This document shows positions 8,137 through 16,885 of a stretch of DNA of 54,090 bases, piece after piece; position 1 is the first letter of the stretch, and every line of letters begins with the position of its first letter. The translations under genes were made by a program, and so were the position numbers. The notes under the pieces were generated by a model. That model was not told the origin of the DNA, made no database searches, and saw only the letters and a list, made by a program, of their open reading frames with translations. The stretch comes from Deltaproteobacteria bacterium (lineage in GTDB: Bacteria > Desulfobacterota > Desulfomonilia > Desulfomonilales > Desulfomonilaceae), in assembly GCA_023474025.1 (NCBI GenBank), contig JAMCYH010000215.1, positions 1 through 54,090 on the forward strand. The letters are read 5' to 3'.

Positions 8137-10446
8137 TTAGACGACAACTCCGATGAAATCTACTGTTCCACCACAATACTTTCTGATCATTCCCACCGCC
8201 TCTGTTAATGATTTGTTAACTTCCCTCGTGGTCACATCATAAACTCCATCAACATTTATCCAAAGATTCTTTGTTTCCTCCGTGACGCTCGTTCTTTGGG
8301 AGTCCCGATAGTTAAAGTCTAAGTTATAGCCTCCAACCTGATCGTAATATACCAACTCTCTCGAAGTACAAACTGTCGGTTCCTTACTGCCTAACAACAG
8401 TACCTTATCTCCTTCTTTAGCAAACCTAAGTAAGGCAGGAAAACTCACCCGGTCAGCATCAAAAGCACCAATCGAGACGCGACTCTTCATCACAATCAGG
8501 TTATAAGCATCAACACAAGTATTGATCGTGTATAAGCCCTTACTTAAAGCCACTCTCCTTAGCAACTCTTCCGGGCCGGGCCTGCGCGAATGCCAATCAA
8601 CCCCCATCTCCTTGTAAAGTTTCCGGTAACTCAATATCTCCGCGTATCTCCCAATTTTGTCGGTAGTCAGTCCCCCAAAATCCTGAAGAAGCTGCCGCTT
8701 CTCAATCTCCAGCCCCGAATCGCTCTCGGTAACTTTTACGCCTTTAATAAAAGCAATCCCGACAGAGACCGAAGGGAATTTCTTCTTCACCTCAGGATCT
8801 ATCGCAAAAAAATCTGGCTTATCAATAGTTCCAACCTCCTCTTTCACTACCGCTGGTTCCCGTACTCTAGAAGCAAAAAGCAGTCGTTCAATAACTCTGT
8901 CTTTTGGATATTGCCAGAGAAACCAAGCAGCCCGAGGCCCGTATTTTTTCCCAAGAAAAGAAACATAGATAGCCTCAAAAGCCTCCGTCGACTCAATTCC
9001 CAGTTTTTTGGCAAGTTCATACATCGCAAGTTGCAAACTCTCAGCCCCGCTCTCGCTTTCCACCAGCTTAGCGCAGCCTTCAAGAAATTTCTTTTGGGCA
9101 TCTGAAAGTTCGCCAACCCCCGACGGCACTTCATCAACCATCTGAACTTTGTACCCACTCGGCGCATAATCTCTAATCCAAATTCTGGCGTAATGCTCTC
9201 TTTCCCTAAGAATCTTCATCTCTTCAGGAGTAAGCGCCTCGCCTTTCATCTTTTCGAATCTCTGCTTTAGGTCCACATCGGGAAACTGGATATATTGTGC
9301 CACCTCCCTAAACCTCGGAATGAAAGTCTTTTCTTTACCCGGTATAACTCCCTCCCTAACCAGAGAAAGGACAAACGTCCTCACCAACGTTTCGTCCCCG
9401 CTCTCAATGTATGCCTGCCACGCTCGGTCGTATTCGTCAAAAAGGTCAGGAATCAACATCGTTTCAACCGGATCAAAATTAATCGCCTCTCGATAATCCA
9501 TTCGAACGAAAAGAAATCGTAAAAGGTACGGCGGAATAATCTCTGAAATTTCTTTGGCCGAAGTCCCTAAGCCCTTACTCGATGACATCTTTTTGCCACC
9601 AATTAAAAAGAATTCATAAGCAATGGGATACGGAACAGGGTAGCCTAACACTCGCTCGCAAACAAACTTGGCAATATCGTGTGATCCTCCAGCGCTCATA
9701 TGATCCTTCCCCGCTCCTTCAACGGTCACCCCGATGGCTTGCCACTTGACCGGCCACTCCACCTTCCACGGAAGTTTACCCACAAAATTGCCATTTCCGC
9801 TAAACGGAGACACCTTCCCCTTATAACCGCAGCCTCTCGTCCAAGGCACCGCATCAACCACACAGGCAAAACTCACCTTTTCTCCATCCCAGCCGCCGAC
9901 TTTCGTCGTCGATTCTTTACCGCACTTCGGACAAACCACATTAAATGGATACCAATCCGAGGGAAGCTCTTTATGGTAAGTATCTTCATAGATTTTGCGG
10001 ATCTTCCCGGCACCATCGAGACAGGCTCTTACGCCCTCATTCATCTTTCCTTCCCTATACAAACTACTTGTCCAGAGAATCTTCGGCTGACAACCAATTT
10101 TATTGAATACCTCAATGAATTCATTCGCAAAATACTCCGCATAGTTGTTCGTCCTCTTCTCCGGAGATGGCACGGTAAAGAGAGGCTGTCCAAGAAATTT
10201 AGCCCATTTTTCTCTATCAAGACCGGCCGAAACTTCATCCATTGGGTCCGAATCATCAAAAACATAGGTAAAGGTTGCCTTCTTGCCCAAGTCAACCAGC
10301 CCTTTGTAGACCAGATCGTGGATAACCATTCCACGTAACGACCCGACATGAATCCTTCCAGAAGGTGTTTTCATATCGTCTACCCAATATGGCTTGTATT
10401 TAGCCGATGCCACAATCTCGTTTGCTATCCGATCTACCCAGTGCAT
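8137..10446 (-). CDS. lysS: Class I lysyl-tRNA synthetase fused to a C-terminal B3/B4 domain
   Basis: Residues 1 to about 535 are an archaeal-type class I LysRS. The HIGH-equivalent is PSGRIHVGSLRG (28-39), a zinc module starts at VCPKCGKES (171-180) and includes C206, and the KMSSS loop is KKMSSSKG (285-292). Residues about 545-769 form a second domain. Its VDAYNLIVMK, GAFDAD, LLLGSKEP, ELVYYDQ and NYRDSQRTSVTEETKN motifs match the B3/B4 domain of PheRS beta and the free-standing COG3382 proteins. In PheRS that domain hydrolyses mischarged tRNA. The fusion makes the protein about 250 residues longer than usual class I LysRS and suggests an attached editing or tRNA-binding function. The start is supported by TAGAAT seven bases upstream (leaderless-like). 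Confidence 0.93.
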   Translation of the reverse strand: MHWVDRIANEIVASAKYKPYWVDDMKTPSGRIHVGSLRGMVIHDLVYKGLVDLGKKATFTYVFDDSDPMDEVSAGLDREKWAKFLGQPLFTVPSPEKRTNNYAEYFANEFIEVFNKIGCQPKILWTSSLYREGKMNEGVRACLDGAGKIRKIYEDTYHKELPSDWYPFNVVCPKCGKESTTKVGGWDGEKVSFACVVDAVPWTRGCGYKGKVSPFSGNGNFVGKLPWKVEWPVKWQAIGVTVEGAGKDHMSAGGSHDIAKFVCERVLGYPVPYPIAYEFFLIGGKKMSSSKGLGTSAKEISEIIPPYLLRFLFVRMDYREAINFDPVETMLIPDLFDEYDRAWQAYIESGDETLVRTFVLSLVREGVIPGKEKTFIPRFREVAQYIQFPDVDLKQRFEKMKGEALTPEEMKILREREHYARIWIRDYAPSGYKVQMVDEVPSGVGELSDAQKKFLEGCAKLVESESGAESLQLAMYELAKKLGIESTEAFEAIYVSFLGKKYGPRAAWFLWQYPKDRVIERLLFASRVREPAVVKEEVGTIDKPDFFAIDPEVKKKFPSVSVGIAFIKGVKVTESDSGLEIEKRQLLQDFGGLTTDKIGRYAEILSYRKLYKEMGVDWHSRRPGPEELLRRVALSKGLYTINTCVDAYNLIVMKSRVSIGAFDADRVSFPALLRFAKEGDKVLLLGSKEPTVCTSRELVYYDQVGGYNLDFNYRDSQRTSVTEETKNLWINVDGVYDVTTREVNKSLTEAVGMIRKYCGGTVDFIGVVV

Positions 10447-10453
10447 TGAGGCT

Positions 10454-10459
10454 ATTCTA
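10454..10459 (-). promoter_or_regulatory. -10 box immediately upstream of lysS
   Basis: TAGAAT on the minus strand, seven bases before the ATG at 10446. A transcript starting at the usual distance would begin at or next to the start codon, so lysS is probably leaderless. No convincing -35 is seen. Confidence 0.4.
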
Positions 10460-10479
10460 GCAGTATTCTTACGTAGAAG

Positions 10480-10947
10480 TTAGCTGACCCCAACAATCTT
10501 ATACTTCACCTTCCCTACCGGGGCATCAAACTCCACTACTTCCCCCACTATTTTCCCTATCAGTGCCTGGCCAAGCGGCGACTGATGGGAAATCTTCCGA
10601 TTAACAGGGTCCGCTTCCCACTCGCCCACAATACAAAACTGCTGCTTTCTTCCGTCCACGCTGACAGTCACCGTGCTGCCGATACAAACCGCCCCGTTCG
10701 TGCTAACACCATTAGTCACTACATCCGCCCGGGCAATAATCTCATTAAGCTCGTTGATCCGCCCGTCCATCATTCCCAACTCTTCCTTGGCCTGGATGTA
10801 GTCATTATTCTCCGCCAAATCTCCCATCGATCTCGCCTGTGCAAGCCGGTCCACCGCACGCGGACGTTTGACCTCTTCCAGGCCCTTAAGTTCCTCCTTT
10901 AATTTTTCCAGACCCTCTTGGGTCAACTTAATCGATACATTATGCAT
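10480..10947 (-). CDS. greA: Transcription elongation factor GreA
   Basis: GreA rescues backtracked RNA polymerase by stimulating transcript cleavage. The 155-aa protein has the family's N-terminal antiparallel coiled coil (roughly residues 1-75). Its tip carries the acidic pair region in GDLAENNDYIQAKEELG. The C-terminal FKBP-like domain follows, ending with SPLGQALIGKIVGEVVEFDAPVGKVKYKIVGVS. Length is standard. It lies 33 bases upstream of lysS on the same strand. Confidence 0.96.
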   Translation of the reverse strand: MHNVSIKLTQEGLEKLKEELKGLEEVKRPRAVDRLAQARSMGDLAENNDYIQAKEELGMMDGRINELNEIIARADVVTNGVSTNGAVCIGSTVTVSVDGRKQQFCIVGEWEADPVNRKISHQSPLGQALIGKIVGEVVEFDAPVGKVKYKIVGVS

Positions 10948-11043
10948 ATGCTGTGGATGTGCTTCAAATTAACCCTTATATCTTAGGAGCTAACGAAGTC
11001 TGCCTCCAAAAATTGATATTAAACAGTCTCCCTGCACCAGCAG

Positions 11044-11074
11044 GCCAAAATAAAACACTCACCGAAAGTGAGTG
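11044..11074 (-). terminator. Rho-independent terminator of the ABC-2 exporter operon
   Basis: On the minus strand CACTCAC-TTTCG-GTGAGTG (11056-11074) is followed by TTTTATTTT. It lies about 75 bases after the permease stop codon and separates that operon from greA. The 200-base gap around it holds no other supported feature. Confidence 0.8.
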
Positions 11075-11147
11075 CGTGGGCGAGCAGAAAACGAAGCCGA
11101 TCATAGCTCTTTCCAATTCCCCTGTCAAGCCCTCGCCCTCTTAAAAG

Positions 11148-11894
11148 TCAGATCTGGATCTTCGAGAAAAGATAGCTCCCAACGGCCAAAACGACCAGAC
11201 TAGCCAGCATTAGGACAACTAAATCAGTCCCCAGCCCGAAATATGAAATACCAGCCAAGGTAGCCCTTAATCCGTCCACCCCGTACGACAGCAAGTCAAC
11301 CCTCGCCACAATCCCCAGTGCCTTCGGTAACCCTTCCAAAGGAAATAGAGCCCCCGAAAGAAAGAAGAGCGGTTGAACCAAAAAGTTCATAATCACCTGA
11401 AAACCCTGAAAGTCCTCCAAAAGCGAGGCTATCGCCGTACCCATCGCCGTAAAGAGAACGGCAATAAGAACCATAAACACTAATGCCAGCGGTAAGTTCC
11501 CCCAGCTAGCCGGACGAAAACCAACTGCCATGGATAAAACAAACACCAAAAGCGCCTGCAAGAGAGAGACCGTTGCTCCCCCTGCTGTTCGGCCGAGCAT
11601 AATCCCCATACGGGAGACCGGCGCCACGAGTGTTTCCTTCAAAAACCCAAACTGCCGATCCCAAATAATCTCGATGCCGTTAAAAACCGAGCTGAAAAGT
11701 ATCGTCATTGAAATTATTCCGGGTGCCAAGAACTCCATAAAATTTCCCCTGCCCGCCCGTTGATAAATCGGACCGAAACCAAACCCCAAAGCAATCAAAA
11801 ACAAGAGCGGCTGGGCCACTGAGCCAAGCACCCTCGAGCGAGATCTGAAAAACCTTTTGAGCTGCCTTAACCAAAGAATATAAATTGTCGTCAT
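11148..11894 (-). CDS. ABC-2 type transporter permease (DrrB-like)
   Basis: The 248-aa integral membrane protein has about six hydrophobic segments. The ABC-2 family signature region near residues 70-110 (WDRQFGFLKETLVAPVSRMGIMLGRT) is clear, including the conserved FLKE segment. It forms the membrane part of a drug, lipid or polysaccharide exporter with the adjacent ATPase. Its start lies one base after the ATPase stop, so the two are co-translated. Confidence 0.92.
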   Translation of the reverse strand: MTTIYILWLRQLKRFFRSRSRVLGSVAQPLLFLIALGFGFGPIYQRAGRGNFMEFLAPGIISMTILFSSVFNGIEIIWDRQFGFLKETLVAPVSRMGIMLGRTAGGATVSLLQALLVFVLSMAVGFRPASWGNLPLALVFMVLIAVLFTAMGTAIASLLEDFQGFQVIMNFLVQPLFFLSGALFPLEGLPKALGIVARVDLLSYGVDGLRATLAGISYFGLGTDLVVLMLASLVVLAVGSYLFSKIQI

Positions 11895-11895
11895 C

Positions 11896-12696
11896 TTATC
11901 TCCTGGCCCACATTTGACGGTGCTGCCTCATGCGGTCTGCCCCCGTCGCTTCCTCATCACGAATTTCGTGCCCAGTCAGGTTCAGGAATGCCTCCTCCAG
12001 TGTGCTTGTTTTCGTCTTTGATTTAAGCCCTGCAGGTGAGTCACAAGCCACAATTCTCCCATGATCAATAATTGCCACTCGGGCTGCTATCTTCTCTGCT
12101 TCTTCCATATAATGTGTCGTAAAAAATACCGTCACACCATCCTTCTTGCTAAGATCATTCAGGTAAGACCAAATGTGATTGCGCGTCTGCGGATCCAGAC
12201 CCAACGTAGGCTCATCTAAGAAAAAGATCCGCGGATCGTGTAAGAGCCCCCTGGCAATTTCCAGTCTCCTCTTCATGCCTCCGGAAAATGTCTTAACCAG
12301 ACCATCTTTCCTGTCCCACAGCTCCACAAACTTCATCAGACCTTCTATTTTCTTAGCTCTCTGGGCGGGAGAGACTTTATAAAGGATCGCATGGAATTCC
12401 ATATTTTCGTAAGCCGTCAGCTCGTCATCCAGGCTCGGGTCCTGAAAAACAATGCCGAATGATCTGCGAACGGCATCCTGGTCGGAAACCGGGTCGTGGC
12501 CATCAATCAAGATCTTCCCCTTCGTTGGCAAAAGCAAGGTCGTCAACATCTTAATTGTGGTCGACTTTCCTGCTCCGTTTGGCCCCAAAAAGGCGAAAAT
12601 TTCTCCGGCTGTAACAGTAAACGCCACATCGTTCACTGCGACCAAATCACCGAACCTCTTTGTTAACCCTGAAACCTCAATTATGTTTTCGTTCAT
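11896..12696 (-). CDS. ABC-2 exporter ATP-binding protein (DrrA-like)
   Basis: The 266-aa ATPase has Walker A in FLGPNGAGKSTT, the Q-loop in GIVFQDPSLDDELTAYENM, the signature FSGGMKRRLEIARG and Walker B IFFLDEPTLGLDP. The H-loop lies in FFTTHYMEEAE. The C-terminal tail (ATGADRMRQHRQMWARR) is typical of the DrrA/daunorubicin-resistance branch. It energises the permease encoded next to it. The gene diverges from typA. Confidence 0.93.
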   Translation of the reverse strand: MNENIIEVSGLTKRFGDLVAVNDVAFTVTAGEIFAFLGPNGAGKSTTIKMLTTLLLPTKGKILIDGHDPVSDQDAVRRSFGIVFQDPSLDDELTAYENMEFHAILYKVSPAQRAKKIEGLMKFVELWDRKDGLVKTFSGGMKRRLEIARGLLHDPRIFFLDEPTLGLDPQTRNHIWSYLNDLSKKDGVTVFFTTHYMEEAEKIAARVAIIDHGRIVACDSPAGLKSKTKTSTLEEAFLNLTGHEIRDEEATGADRMRQHRQMWARR

Positions 12697-12800
12697 CTTA
12701 ACCTCGTAAGACCTTCTAAGCTAACCGCCGGCTCGGATAATTCTAATAAAAAGATCCCGCCGACGCCAGTCACTATCGGAAGGTGGTAAAATATAGCCGC

Positions 12801-12825
12801 CCGCTTGAAAGTGGCGGGATTTTTT
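12801..12825 (+). promoter_or_regulatory. Terminator-like hairpin abutting the typA start codon
   Basis: CCCGC-TTGAAAGT-GGCGGG is followed by ATTTTTT and then directly by ATG at 12826. It has the form of an intrinsic terminator but sits immediately ahead of the coding sequence. It could attenuate typA transcription or mask its start. No Shine-Dalgarno sequence other than the GGCGGG of the stem is present. Confidence 0.45.
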
Positions 12826-14649
12826 ATGGAAATTAGAAACATCGCCATTATTGCTCACGTCGACCACGGCAAAACCACCCTTGTCGACGGTATGCTTAAG
12901 CAAACACATACCTTTCGCGAAAACCAGGCGGAAATGTCCCAAACTACTATTTTGGACAGCAACGACCTGGAGCGGGAGAAGGGAATCACTATCTTGGCCA
13001 AGGTCGCCAGTGTCACCTACAAAGATACCAAGATTAATATAATTGATACTCCCGGCCATGCTGATTTTGGCGGTGAGGTTGAACGAGTCATGAACATGGC
13101 CGACGGCGCCATCCTCCTAATCGACGCCGCCGAGGGTCCCCTTCCCCAAACTACATTTGTCCTGGAAAAGGCTCTCGTGCAAAACCTCAAAATCATCGTT
13201 GTTTTAAACAAAATCGACCGCCAAGATGCCCGGCCTCTTGAGGTGCTTAAAGAAACCGAAGAGCTTTTCCTTAAGCTCGCCACTGACCCCAGCCACCTCC
13301 AATTTCCCGTCCTCTACTCCATCAGCCGCGAAGGTAAGGCTTTCACCCAACTTCCCAAAGACTTAAACGCACCGGGTGATCTTCGACCGCTTTTCGAAGA
13401 AATCCTTCGCGCCGTCCCTCCACCCGTCGCCCAACCAAAACTCCCCTTCAAAATGCTCGTCTCAAACCTGGATTCTGATCCGTACAAGGGAACCTACGCC
13501 ATCGGCAAAGTTACCCAAGGCACCGTCCAAGTAGGCCAGAGTGTCACTTTGATAGATGAAAGTGGTCCCATCGAAAGGGGAAAGATTACTGCCATCTTTA
13601 CCCACACCGGACTAACAAGAACGGAAATCTCACAAAGCACTCCCGGGGATATTATCGCCGTTACCGGCTTATCAAAAGCTACCGTGGGCCAAACCATCGC
13701 TGACCCGACCGACCTTACTCCTCTTCCGACCATTAAGCTTTCCGAGCCGACAATCAAAATCCTGGTCTCCCCCAATAGCTCTCCATTCGCCGGTCAAGAA
13801 GGCAAGTTCTATACTGCCAGGCAACTTGAAGAACGCTTGCTCCGAGAAAAGAAAGCCAACATCGGACTTCTGATCGAGCCCAATCCTTCGGGTGCCGGCT
13901 TCATTGTTTCCGGGCGCGGCGAACTCCACTTGGCAATTTTTATTGAAAATCTCCGCCGCGAGGGGTACGAACTGCAAGTCGGCAAACCGGAAGTTATATA
14001 CAAGGAGGAAAACGGCCAGACTCTTGAACCTTTTGAAGAAGTCACCCTCGAAGTCGACAAGGGCATATCGGGTGTTGTTATCGAAGAAATGGGTCGGCGG
14101 TCTGCCAAAATGACCGACATGCACACCGACACTCGGGATATAACCAGGCTCGTCTACGAAACCTCCAGTCGCAATCTACTTGGTCTGAGGAACATCCTCC
14201 TGACCAAAACACGGGGTCAGTGCCTTTTTGCCACCCGCTTTACCGGATATTTTCCCCAATCCCCCGCCATCGATCAAAAAGTCCGCGGGTCACTTATCGC
14301 CTTCGAGTCCGGCATGGCTACCGCTTACGCCATCGAATCAGCCGAGCAAAGAGGAGAAATTCTCCTCACCCCCGGAACCGAAGTTTACGAAGGTATGATC
14401 ATCGGGCTTAACAACAAAACAGAAAACATTGAGGTCAACATTTGCAAAACCAAGAACTTAAGTAACGTCCACAATGCCACAGCTGAAGTCGCCGTCCAGC
14501 TCAAAGCCCCCCTTGTCTTAACTCTCGAACAGTACCTCGACATTATCGGCAGCGACGAACTTCTCGAAGTTACCCCGAAATCGCTCCGCCTAAGGAAAAA
14601 ACTTCTCACCAAACTTCAAAGAGTCAGAGAGGCCCGATCTTCCGCCTAA
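12826..14649 (+). CDS. typA: Ribosome-associated GTPase TypA/BipA
   Basis: The 607-aa translational GTPase, counted from the ATG at 12826, is a ribosome-binding factor linked to stress adaptation and 50S assembly. It shows AHVDHGKTT (residues 10-18, G1), GITILAKVASVTY (G2), DTPGHADFGGEVERVM (G3) and NKIDR (G4), followed by EF-G-like domains and the BipA-specific C-terminal domain. A TTG seven codons upstream would lie inside a terminator-like hairpin, so the ATG is preferred. The gene borders the integrated island on its downstream side. Confidence 0.96.
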   Translation: MEIRNIAIIAHVDHGKTTLVDGMLKQTHTFRENQAEMSQTTILDSNDLEREKGITILAKVASVTYKDTKINIIDTPGHADFGGEVERVMNMADGAILLIDAAEGPLPQTTFVLEKALVQNLKIIVVLNKIDRQDARPLEVLKETEELFLKLATDPSHLQFPVLYSISREGKAFTQLPKDLNAPGDLRPLFEEILRAVPPPVAQPKLPFKMLVSNLDSDPYKGTYAIGKVTQGTVQVGQSVTLIDESGPIERGKITAIFTHTGLTRTEISQSTPGDIIAVTGLSKATVGQTIADPTDLTPLPTIKLSEPTIKILVSPNSSPFAGQEGKFYTARQLEERLLREKKANIGLLIEPNPSGAGFIVSGRGELHLAIFIENLRREGYELQVGKPEVIYKEENGQTLEPFEEVTLEVDKGISGVVIEEMGRRSAKMTDMHTDTRDITRLVYETSSRNLLGLRNILLTKTRGQCLFATRFTGYFPQSPAIDQKVRGSLIAFESGMATAYAIESAEQRGEILLTPGTEVYEGMIIGLNNKTENIEVNICKTKNLSNVHNATAEVAVQLKAPLVLTLEQYLDIIGSDELLEVTPKSLRLRKKLLTKLQRVREARSSA

Positions 14650-14713
14650 GAACCATCCCCACGAAACTCCCAAAACAACAGGCAATTAAAAATTCCTTCC
14701 TCGCGTCCTTGCG

Positions 14714-14746
14714 CTTAAAAAATTGCGTTCAACTTTTTAAGTGAAC
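14714..14746. repeat. Overlapping inverted repeats downstream of typA
   Basis: CTTAAAAA (14714-14721) and TTTTTAAG (14734-14741) form an 8-bp inverted repeat. An alternative overlapping one, GTTCAACTT/AAGTGAAC, spans 14727-14746 with a single bulged base. The element sits in the 160-base gap between typA and the convergent last gene of the restriction operon. It may serve as a bidirectional transcript end and marks the island's left edge. Confidence 0.45.
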
Positions 14747-14810
14747 AACGCTTACATTCTTCCGAACCAAATTATAGATGAGTTCATCGACATAATAAAG
14801 GGCTGGAAGG

Positions 14811-15431
14811 CTATTTTTTCGGACTTACAGGGCTGCCTGGCTCCTTCTTACGCTTTAGCACAATAGGTTTAGGATTTTGGTAAAGCGGGTTCTGTGTATA
14901 GTAATGGCCACCGCTATTTTGGTCTTTCACTTTTTCGGGTGTGTCCAAAGGTATAAGAGTGACTTCGTCACCTCCTGCTGTTTGCAGTTCAATATAATCA
15001 CCGAGAAAATGTTTGTTTAGAGCCTTATCGTATGCGTACTTGTCCATGCCGTCAGTTGCATAAGGGATTCTCCAGATAAGATTGTTCCTTCGTCTATACT
15101 GCCTGTATTTGATACCTGTTTCCTCATCAGTATAATCCTCGATTTGTACTACGTTTCCTGATTTCAGATGGTCACTGATAGCTATCATGGAAAATTCTTC
15201 TCTTGCCTTTGCATCAGCAGCAGAATAAGCGTCAGTTATCACCTTCATTTTCATCCAAACCCAGTCACCTTCACCTTCGTTTAGCTGTTTCCAGACCTTA
15301 GCTTGTTGTTCTTTTGTGCCATTGATCAGTAGGTGAGTTACCGCTTTGTAAATTTCTTCAAATGAGTATTTTTGTTCTGTCGGAGAGGGTTTATCTTTCG
15401 TTTGGCTTTGTGATACCTTCTTTTTAGCCAT
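14811..15431 (-). CDS. Hypothetical protein, last gene of the restriction operon
   Basis: The 206-aa protein is not recognised. It begins with a lysine/serine-rich, probably disordered tail (residues 1-22) and ends with a basic proline-rich tail. The middle is mixed and soluble, with many charged and aromatic residues and no membrane segment. No catalytic motif is evident. It starts three bases after the stop of the HNH-protein gene, so it is almost certainly the distal member of the hsd operon. An accessory role in the restriction system is only an inference from position. Confidence 0.7.
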   Translation of the reverse strand: MAKKKVSQSQTKDKPSPTEQKYSFEEIYKAVTHLLINGTKEQQAKVWKQLNEGEGDWVWMKMKVITDAYSAADAKAREEFSMIAISDHLKSGNVVQIEDYTDEETGIKYRQYRRRNNLIWRIPYATDGMDKYAYDKALNKHFLGDYIELQTAGGDEVTLIPLDTPEKVKDQNSGGHYYTQNPLYQNPKPIVLKRKKEPGSPVSPKK

Positions 15432-15434
15432 AAT

Positions 15435-16304
15435 TCAATTTGTGGATCTACTTGCGATTTGACCAGTCAAAATAAAACTATCAAAATTCAAAGGATTCAT
15501 CACCACACCATCTTGTCCAAGCATGACATTGGCTCCATTATGAAATTGTATTTTTCCGTTTTGAATTACAACTGGTCCACCAGTAATTATATTTCCCGTT
15601 TTAGCATCAATTTGCTTACCAATTTTTGTCTGAATAGTAATCTGTCCAGTTGCCTCATTTGAAATCAAAGCATTGTCACCATATCTAAGGTTGGCAATTT
15701 CTATGGCAACAATATGAGGGGGTCGAGCATTGATTTGTAATAGGATTGAACCCTGTTTATCTTTGATCGTAAGTGTATTTCCAACAGACTCAATGTCCCA
15801 AGCCTCTGGCTTGCCAAACCATTCATTATCTTTTATTTCGAATAGAATATTGCCATTATGATCGTGGAATATACCTGACAACAAGGGTGGTTCACCGTCC
15901 ACTTTTCTCATACTTAGAACCGTTTTTCCGTCAATTTGCAACAAATCTCCTGTTTCTGTTTTGTAAAAGTAAATTCTACCTACACTTATTCCAAAAGGTT
16001 CACCAATATCGAAAAAATCATTTGAATATCCTTGTTGTTTGCACTTTGGAGCTAACCGAGCTTTCTTGATTTTATCTTTTGACCAAATTCTCTTTGTAAC
16101 TTTTAGATGACAACCTCCGCACAGTAATGCCATTTTTGTAGGGTCGTGTTCGGCTGCATCAGCAAATTCAGGATCAATATGCTCATAAGTGTATATTGTC
16201 ATTCCACATACAACACAACCAAAACCACACTCTTGCCTAATCTGAAGTTTTATTGGGTTGGGTATATGTCTTGAAAAACCATGAGAATTTGTATTATTGT
16301 CCAT
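15435..16304 (-). CDS. HNH-domain protein with C-terminal beta-rich repeats
   Basis: The N-terminal 95 residues form a zinc-binding HNH-type nuclease fold. CGFGCVVCG supplies the first cysteines, YEHIDPEFADAAEHD the EH-D metal-binding centre, and LLCGGCHLKVT the second zinc knuckle and catalytic-region histidine. The remaining about 190 residues are beta-rich and contain recurring segments of the form NGNILFEIKDN / QGSILLQINA. These suggest a beta-solenoid or a binding domain. It lies 11 bases after the metallopeptidase gene in the hsd operon. It may cut DNA independently of HsdR or act as an accessory defence nuclease; this is inferred. Confidence 0.75.
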   Translation of the reverse strand: MDNNTNSHGFSRHIPNPIKLQIRQECGFGCVVCGMTIYTYEHIDPEFADAAEHDPTKMALLCGGCHLKVTKRIWSKDKIKKARLAPKCKQQGYSNDFFDIGEPFGISVGRIYFYKTETGDLLQIDGKTVLSMRKVDGEPPLLSGIFHDHNGNILFEIKDNEWFGKPEAWDIESVGNTLTIKDKQGSILLQINARPPHIVAIEIANLRYGDNALISNEATGQITIQTKIGKQIDAKTGNIITGGPVVIQNGKIQFHNGANVMLGQDGVVMNPLNFDSFILTGQIASRSTN

Positions 16305-16315
16305 AAAATTATGAT

Positions 16316-16885
16316 CTAACTGACCATAAGCCCCTTCGCCTTCAAATCCTTTGTCAATTCACTGTGATTTGGAAGTACAGAGGCAACTAAGTTCCAAAAT
16401 CGTCTGGAATGATTGAACTCTTTCAGATGGCAAAGCTCATGTACGACGATATAATTGGCTAAATCGTCTGGTAGTAGTACCACCCGCCAGTTGAAATTGA
16501 GGTTCTTTCGCTTTGAACAGCTTCCCCAGCATGTTTTCTGGTCTTTTATATTGATCGCATTGAATTTTAGTTTGAGCTTCCTATTGAATCGTTGGACTTT
16601 TTTGGTAACAAGTTCCAATGCCTTTTGTTGCATATCTTCGCTATTCATGTCTGAAAATACTTTTGGTTGTTTATTTCGAAGTTCGTCAAAAAAATCCATT
16701 TTCTCCAGAACCCAACGAGATTTTTGTATGAGATATCGATCAATATGGTCATTTTGCAGAGTATGAGGAACAGTAACTACAAAATCTCCTGTGCAATAAA
16801 CAGTTAGCCTCATCCGCTTAGCCCTTTGGCTTCGCTTGAGAGTATACGAAACCTGTCGATTGTGCAAAGTAATATGTTTTGTCAT
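16316..16885 (-). CDS. YgjP-like zinc metallopeptidase (DUF45/WLM group)
   Basis: The 189-aa protein has the zinc-binding motif VVHELCHLKEFNHSRRFW: HELCH plus a third ligand histidine seven residues on. This is the YgjP/DUF45 arrangement. The upstream KTCWGSCSKRKNLNFNWRVVLLP is also characteristic of that family. Its first base overlaps the last base of hsdR. YgjP-like genes are known companions of type I restriction operons, but their function there is unresolved. Confidence 0.88.
   Translation of the reverse strand: MTKHITLHNRQVSYTLKRSQRAKRMRLTVYCTGDFVVTVPHTLQNDHIDRYLIQKSRWVLEKMDFFDELRNKQPKVFSDMNSEDMQQKALELVTKKVQRFNRKLKLKFNAINIKDQKTCWGSCSKRKNLNFNWRVVLLPDDLANYIVVHELCHLKEFNHSRRFWNLVASVLPNHSELTKDLKAKGLMVS

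Noticed and set aside
8847-10349. Additional frames overlapping lysS on both strands
   Set aside because: The lysS frame carries continuous diagnostic motifs from end to end; the others are shadows.
10953-11144. Small plus-strand protein frame between greA and the ABC-2 operon
   Set aside because: It crosses a terminator hairpin, lacks a ribosome-binding site and has no protein-like pattern.
12721-14612. Several long minus-strand frames opposite typA
   Set aside because: They are antisense shadows caused by codon bias in typA. None has a start site or recognisable domain.
14657-14662. CCCCAC downstream of typA as the left attachment repeat of the island
   Set aside because: Only six bases match the tRNA-Glu 3' region (CCCCAC at 31086-31091), which is too short to support against chance.
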